Assembly: GCA_009781325.1 (NCBI GenBank)
Contig: WQYJ01000121.1
Location: 1-6,572 of the forward strand
Source: Propionibacteriaceae bacterium
GTDB taxonomy: Bacteria; Actinomycetota; Actinomycetes; Propionibacteriales; Propionibacteriaceae
DNA length: 6,572 nt
Direction: 5' to 3'
Shown here one piece after another: positions 5,958-6,572 of the stretch. Under the pieces are notes generated by a model. The model ran no database searches. It had not been told where the DNA came from and was given only the letters and a program-made list of their open reading frames with translations. Each line of letters begins with the position of its first letter. Position 1 is the stretch's first letter. Both the position numbers and the translations under genes were made by a program.

Positions 5958-6504
5958 ACCGCAGTTGCTTGTATTTGCAGGCCCCAATGGTTCTGGAAAA
6001 ACTACGGCAACACGCGGCGCTTCGGTCACAGGCGTCTATGTGAATGCCGACGACATTAAAAGTGAGTCTGGATGTTCAGATCTAGAAGCCGCTCAAATAG
6101 CCGAACGACTACGAGAATCCCTTCTGCGGGCTGGTGCTGACTTCACATTCGAAACAGTTCTGTCCACTAGTCGAAATCTGGATCTGATTCAACGAGCAAA
6201 AGCGTCTGGATATGAGGTCACATCAGTCTTCGTCCTCACCGTCAATGTCTCGATCAATGTGGCGCGAGTTAGAGGGCGAGTCGCCACAGGAGGTCACAAC
6301 GTACCGGAAGAGAAAATCCGCTCACGCTATGAACGCAGCCTTGCCAACCTACCGGCGCTTGCCAACCTGAGTGACACCATTGTCGTCATCGATAACACTG
6401 GCGACGATCCCGTACAAATCTATGCCAGAGATACCTCTGGCTTCGTTCTCAAACCAACTCTGGACTGGTCCGAGCAACAAATCCGCCAACTTGTGGGACT
6501 CTAA
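5950..6504 (+). CDS. Short zeta-type P-loop kinase toxin (COG4185-like)
   Basis: A 184-residue protein. Zeta toxins phosphorylate UDP-N-acetylglucosamine and so block cell-wall synthesis; the short branch seen here is less studied, and its substrate is inferred. Visible are Walker A GPNGSGKTT (11-19, K17), NADD (32-35), which may supply the catalytic aspartate, FETVLS (67-72, with E68), SGYEVTSVFV (86-95), and RVRGRVATGGHNVPEEKIRSRYERSLANL (106-134), the most characteristic stretch, with several arginines able to hold phosphates. VVIDNT follows (145-150). No key residue appears lost, so it is probably active. The start at 5950 overlaps the antitoxin stop; the upstream ATG at 5824 would add 42 residues lying inside the antitoxin gene and ahead of the P-loop. 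No terminator is seen after it. A function as an ordinary P-loop kinase is less likely given the antitoxin gene directly upstream. Confidence 0.87.
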   Translation: MARPQLLVFAGPNGSGKTTATRGASVTGVYVNADDIKSESGCSDLEAAQIAERLRESLLRAGADFTFETVLSTSRNLDLIQRAKASGYEVTSVFVLTVNVSINVARVRGRVATGGHNVPEEKIRSRYERSLANLPALANLSDTIVVIDNTGDDPVQIYARDTSGFVLKPTLDWSEQQIRQLVGL

Positions 6505-6557
6505 CCTTGACGGCGCCCATCTCGACCTTATGCCGAGGAGACATATGGAATCCCCAG

Positions 6558-6572
6558 CCGGTCATCCTGCCG
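6558..6572 (+). repeat. Start of another palindromic repeat copy, cut by the window edge
   Basis: CCGGTCATCCTGCCG matches the first 15 bases of the left-type arm seen at 1, 1245, 1331 and 5356. It lies 53 bases after the toxin stop, so the toxin-antitoxin operon has repeat elements on both sides. The remainder is outside the window. Confidence 0.75.

Noticed and set aside
6545..6572. ATG at 6545 with GAGGAG (6535-6540) four bases upstream, open to the window edge
   Set aside because: The ribosome site is good, but after five codons the frame enters a palindromic repeat arm that elsewhere lies between genes. Nine codons are too few to call a gene; sequence beyond 6572 would decide.

Overview
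The window looks like an accessory stretch of a Gram-positive, probably actinobacterial, genome of middling G+C. The support is an LCP-family cell-envelope enzyme with paired cysteines, a large exported leucine-rich-repeat (LRR) surface protein ending in a sortase-type tail, strong GAGGAG/GGGGAG ribosome sites, and many GC-rich palindromic repeats between genes. No ribosomal or other marker gene is present, so the genus cannot be named.

Layout from left to right. Positions 1-128 hold a compound palindromic repeat. Positions 175-1218 (minus) encode a LytR-CpsA-Psr (LCP) phosphotransferase. Positions 1219-1507 are intergenic and hold two more repeat copies: a half element, and a full element with one altered arm. 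Positions 1508-5167 (minus) encode a 1219-residue surface protein. It has a signal peptide, a cysteine-bearing cap, about 20 internalin-type LRRs, an Ig-like domain, a duplicated invasin-like module split by a Pro/Thr array, and a C-terminal membrane/sorting tail. Positions 5168-5606 carry that gene's ribosome site and promoter, a third repeat cluster (5356-5540), and the promoter/operator of the next operon. Positions 5607-6504 (plus) form a two-gene toxin-antitoxin operon: a RelB/DinJ-type antitoxin overlapping a short zeta-type P-loop toxin. A truncated repeat copy begins at 6558 and runs off the edge.

How the parts relate. The LCP enzyme and the LRR protein are on the same strand, with the LRR gene upstream. 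LCP enzymes transfer undecaprenyl-linked glycopolymers to the wall and, in at least one Actinomyces, to a sorted protein. The Thr/Pro-rich adhesin next door is therefore a possible substrate, but this is inference. The toxin-antitoxin operon reads the opposite way and is probably self-regulated through CATTG/CAATG inverted repeats over its promoter. The palindromic repeats lie only between genes. Their compensatory stem changes suggest a dispersed, structure-selected REP/MITE-like family.

The most notable points are the repeat family, the 132-bp super-repeat within the LRR gene, the non-canonical LPSGG sorting-like motif, and the unusual pairing of a DinJ-like antitoxin with a zeta-like toxin.
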